Below, piece by piece: positions 62,537 to 64,000 of a stretch of 64,000 bases of DNA. Each line of letters opens with the position of its first letter. Position 1 is the stretch's first letter. The DNA comes from Deltaproteobacteria bacterium GWB2_55_19 (GTDB lineage Bacteria; Desulfobacterota; GWC2-55-46). Location: the NCBI GenBank assembly GCA_001797465.1, contig MGPQ01000001.1, positions 109,558 through 173,557 of the forward strand, written 5' to 3'. The notes below the pieces were generated by a model, which saw nothing but the letters and a program-made list of their open reading frames with translations, was not told where the DNA came from and ran no database searches. The translations under genes and the position numbers were made by a program.

Positions 62537-63760
62537 ATGGGACAGTGGATTAAGACCAAAAAGACGGGTATCAGATACCGCACACACGCTACGCGAAAAC
62601 ATGGGATGGCCTTTGACAAGTATTTCGTTATGACCTATAAGCTGGACGGCAAGACCAAAACCGAGGCGTGCGGCTGGGCGTCTCAAGGCTGGACAGAAGG
62701 CAAGGCTGCCCTGTTATGGGCCGAACTCGCCGAGAACCGCCGGAGAGGTGAAGGGCCTCGAACCCTTGCCGAGAAGCGCGCCATTGCCGAGGGAGACCGT
62801 CAAGAAAGGGCAGAGCAAGCGGAACAAGAGGCTAAGGATCGCCACACCTTCAAAGAATATGCCCTGGGAGCTTACAAGCAGAGTAGAGATGCGAAGGTTT
62901 GGATTAGAGAGGAACAGGTTATTAGGCTATGGCTCGAACCAGTCTTAGGCGCGCTATCCTTAAAGAGCGTGGCGCCTTTTCATTTTGAGAAGGTAAAGGC
63001 TAATATGACAAAGGCCGGGCGCGCTCTTCATACGGTCCGTTATGTTCAAGGGGTTGCCCGACAGGTTTTTAATCACGCGATGGAGGACGGATTTTTTAGT
63101 GGACGGAATCCTGCCAGGATTGTTAAAAAGGGTAAAGGAAAAATAAAGCTGCCGGACAATAAAAGGCTCCGTTTCCTCACCCGAGAGCAAGCGGACGCGC
63201 TCCTCGCCGAGCTTAATACAAAGAGCCTGGATGTTAGGGACATGGCCCTTGTAAGTCTTCATACAGGTTGCCGCGCCTCTGAGGTTTTCAGCTTAACATG
63301 GGCAGACGTGGACACCGACAAGGGGCTATTGACATTGAAGGACACCAAGAGCGGAAAGAACCGGGCTGCGTTTATGACTGAGGCCGTGAAAGAGGTTTTT
63401 AGGTCCAAGGAGCGCGGCGCGCCGTCCGAGCTTGTCTTTCAGACAAAGAGCGGAGAGAAGATAAAGCAGATAAGCCTCACCTTTGCACGAGCGGTTGACA
63501 GCCTCAAATTGAATGAAGGCATTAAGGATCGGCGGCAGAGGGTGGTTTTCCATACCTTGCGCCATACATACGCGAGCTGGCACGTGGAGAATGGAACGGA
63601 CCTTTACGTAGTCAAGGAGCTTTTAGGCCATTCAGATATATCCATGACGCAAAGGTACTCTCATCTGAGTGAGAGCGGCCTTCAGGCTGCCGTTAAGAGG
63701 CTTGAAAGCACGTTACCGGCTCCGTCTAAAGTTATTGAGATGGTAGTAAAGAAGGGATAG
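62537..63760 (+). CDS. Tyrosine recombinase (phage-type integrase)
   Basis: 407 aa, ATG with GGAGGG upstream. N-terminal SAM-like/arm-binding part, core-binding domain (about 100-200), catalytic domain with Arg in HTGCRASEVFSLTW, HTLRHTYASWHVENG and GHSDISMTQRYSHLSESG (nucleophile Tyr). All key residues are present, so it should be active. Located beside the tRNA-Gln fragment, it defines an integrated element that continues to the right. Confidence 0.93.
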   Translation: MGQWIKTKKTGIRYRTHATRKHGMAFDKYFVMTYKLDGKTKTEACGWASQGWTEGKAALLWAELAENRRRGEGPRTLAEKRAIAEGDRQERAEQAEQEAKDRHTFKEYALGAYKQSRDAKVWIREEQVIRLWLEPVLGALSLKSVAPFHFEKVKANMTKAGRALHTVRYVQGVARQVFNHAMEDGFFSGRNPARIVKKGKGKIKLPDNKRLRFLTREQADALLAELNTKSLDVRDMALVSLHTGCRASEVFSLTWADVDTDKGLLTLKDTKSGKNRAAFMTEAVKEVFRSKERGAPSELVFQTKSGEKIKQISLTFARAVDSLKLNEGIKDRRQRVVFHTLRHTYASWHVENGTDLYVVKELLGHSDISMTQRYSHLSESGLQAAVKRLESTLPAPSKVIEMVVKKG

Positions 63761-63800
63761 ACAGCTTCCCGGCATAGCTCGACGGAGCGAGAAGCCGCAG

Positions 63801-64000
63801 TGGTCCCCAAAATTTGGACAGTGTGATAAGGTGTAAAGCCGCACACTGAAGGAGGACCACCGATGAGCAAGTCAAAGAGGAACCGGTATTCAGCTGAGTT
63901 CAAGGCCAAGGTTGCCCTGGATGCCATCAGGGGCGAACAAACATTGTCCGAACTGGCCACCAGATACGGCGTGCACCAGAATATGATTGCCACCTGGAAG
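63801..64000 (+). mobile_element. Left end of IS3-family insertion sequence (continues beyond window)
   Basis: Begins TGGTCCCCAAAATTTGGACA, an IS3-type terminal sequence, 40 bases after the integrase stop, then the transposase OrfA start. Confidence 0.8.
63863..64000 (+). CDS. IS3-family transposase OrfA, N-terminal 46 residues
   Basis: SKSKRNRYSAEFKAKVALDA and the HTH TLSELATRYGVHQNMIATWK are typical of IS3-family OrfA. GGAGGACC precedes the ATG. Truncated by the window end; OrfB would follow by frameshift. Confidence 0.9.
   Translation, partial: MSKSKRNRYSAEFKAKVALDAIRGEQTLSELATRYGVHQNMIATWK

Overview
The window is a 64 kb stretch of a bacterial chromosome. Most genes are GC-rich, use ATA (Ile) and AGG (Arg) codons heavily, and are tightly packed. 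The mix of a deltaproteobacterial-type monomeric aconitase, biotin synthesis with BioC and BioH, rubrerythrin, RtcB with archease, arsenosugar radical SAM, a Wzm/Wzt O-antigen exporter and an RND/LolA-like/barrel module suggests a Gram-negative anaerobe or microaerophile of the Desulfobacterota/Deltaproteobacteria-Nitrospirota type. This placement is inference; no rRNA is present.

Layout. 1-8.7 kb: 3' end of aconitase, then a complete minus-strand biotin operon (bioB-F-H-C-A-D). 8.7-20.6 kb: housekeeping genes (rarA; nadD-rsfS-rlmH-lapAB fusion-gpmI; a small zinc ribbon; rtcB and archease; an epimerase; an OB/HD nuclease; a membrane protein). 20.6-28.7 kb: arsenosugar pair, a diguanylate cyclase, a PilZ protein, cytochrome b561 with two YceI proteins, and a DEAD-box helicase with a long structured leader. 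28.9-48.4 kb: surface-polysaccharide locus. A minus-strand arm (glycosyltransferases, B12-radical SAM, GDP-fucose synthase) faces a plus-strand arm (regulator, wzm, wzt, formyl-amino-sugar genes, glycosyltransferases, pyruvyltransferase, heptosyltransferase-like, agmatinase, GT39). Four identical palindromes lie between the arms. From the middle of wzt to about 41.9 kb the DNA turns AT-rich, the mark of a swapped serotype cassette.

48.4-64 kb: accessory end. Rubrerythrin is followed by two export modules, (i) ArsR/RND/LolA-like/barrel and (ii) TetR/HlyD/FtsX/ABC/cytochrome c. Each ends in a truncated tRNA-Leu 3' end, lined up behind one intact tRNA-Leu(CAA); this looks like successive insertions at one tRNA. 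Beyond the tRNA come an unknown protein and a compact AT-rich minus-strand trio sharing one winged-helix-like domain, the last member carrying a HEPN/DUF4145-like domain. Then come a tRNA-Gln 3' half, a tyrosine integrase and the left end of an IS3-family element, which together mark another integrated element running off the window.

Intergenic space is rich in short palindromic, MITE-like repeats of at least four families, one of which supplies the ribosome-binding site of wzm. The best candidates for something undescribed are the three-gene 60.2-62.0 kb module, the tRNA-Leu-stacked export modules and the four-operator polysaccharide switch.
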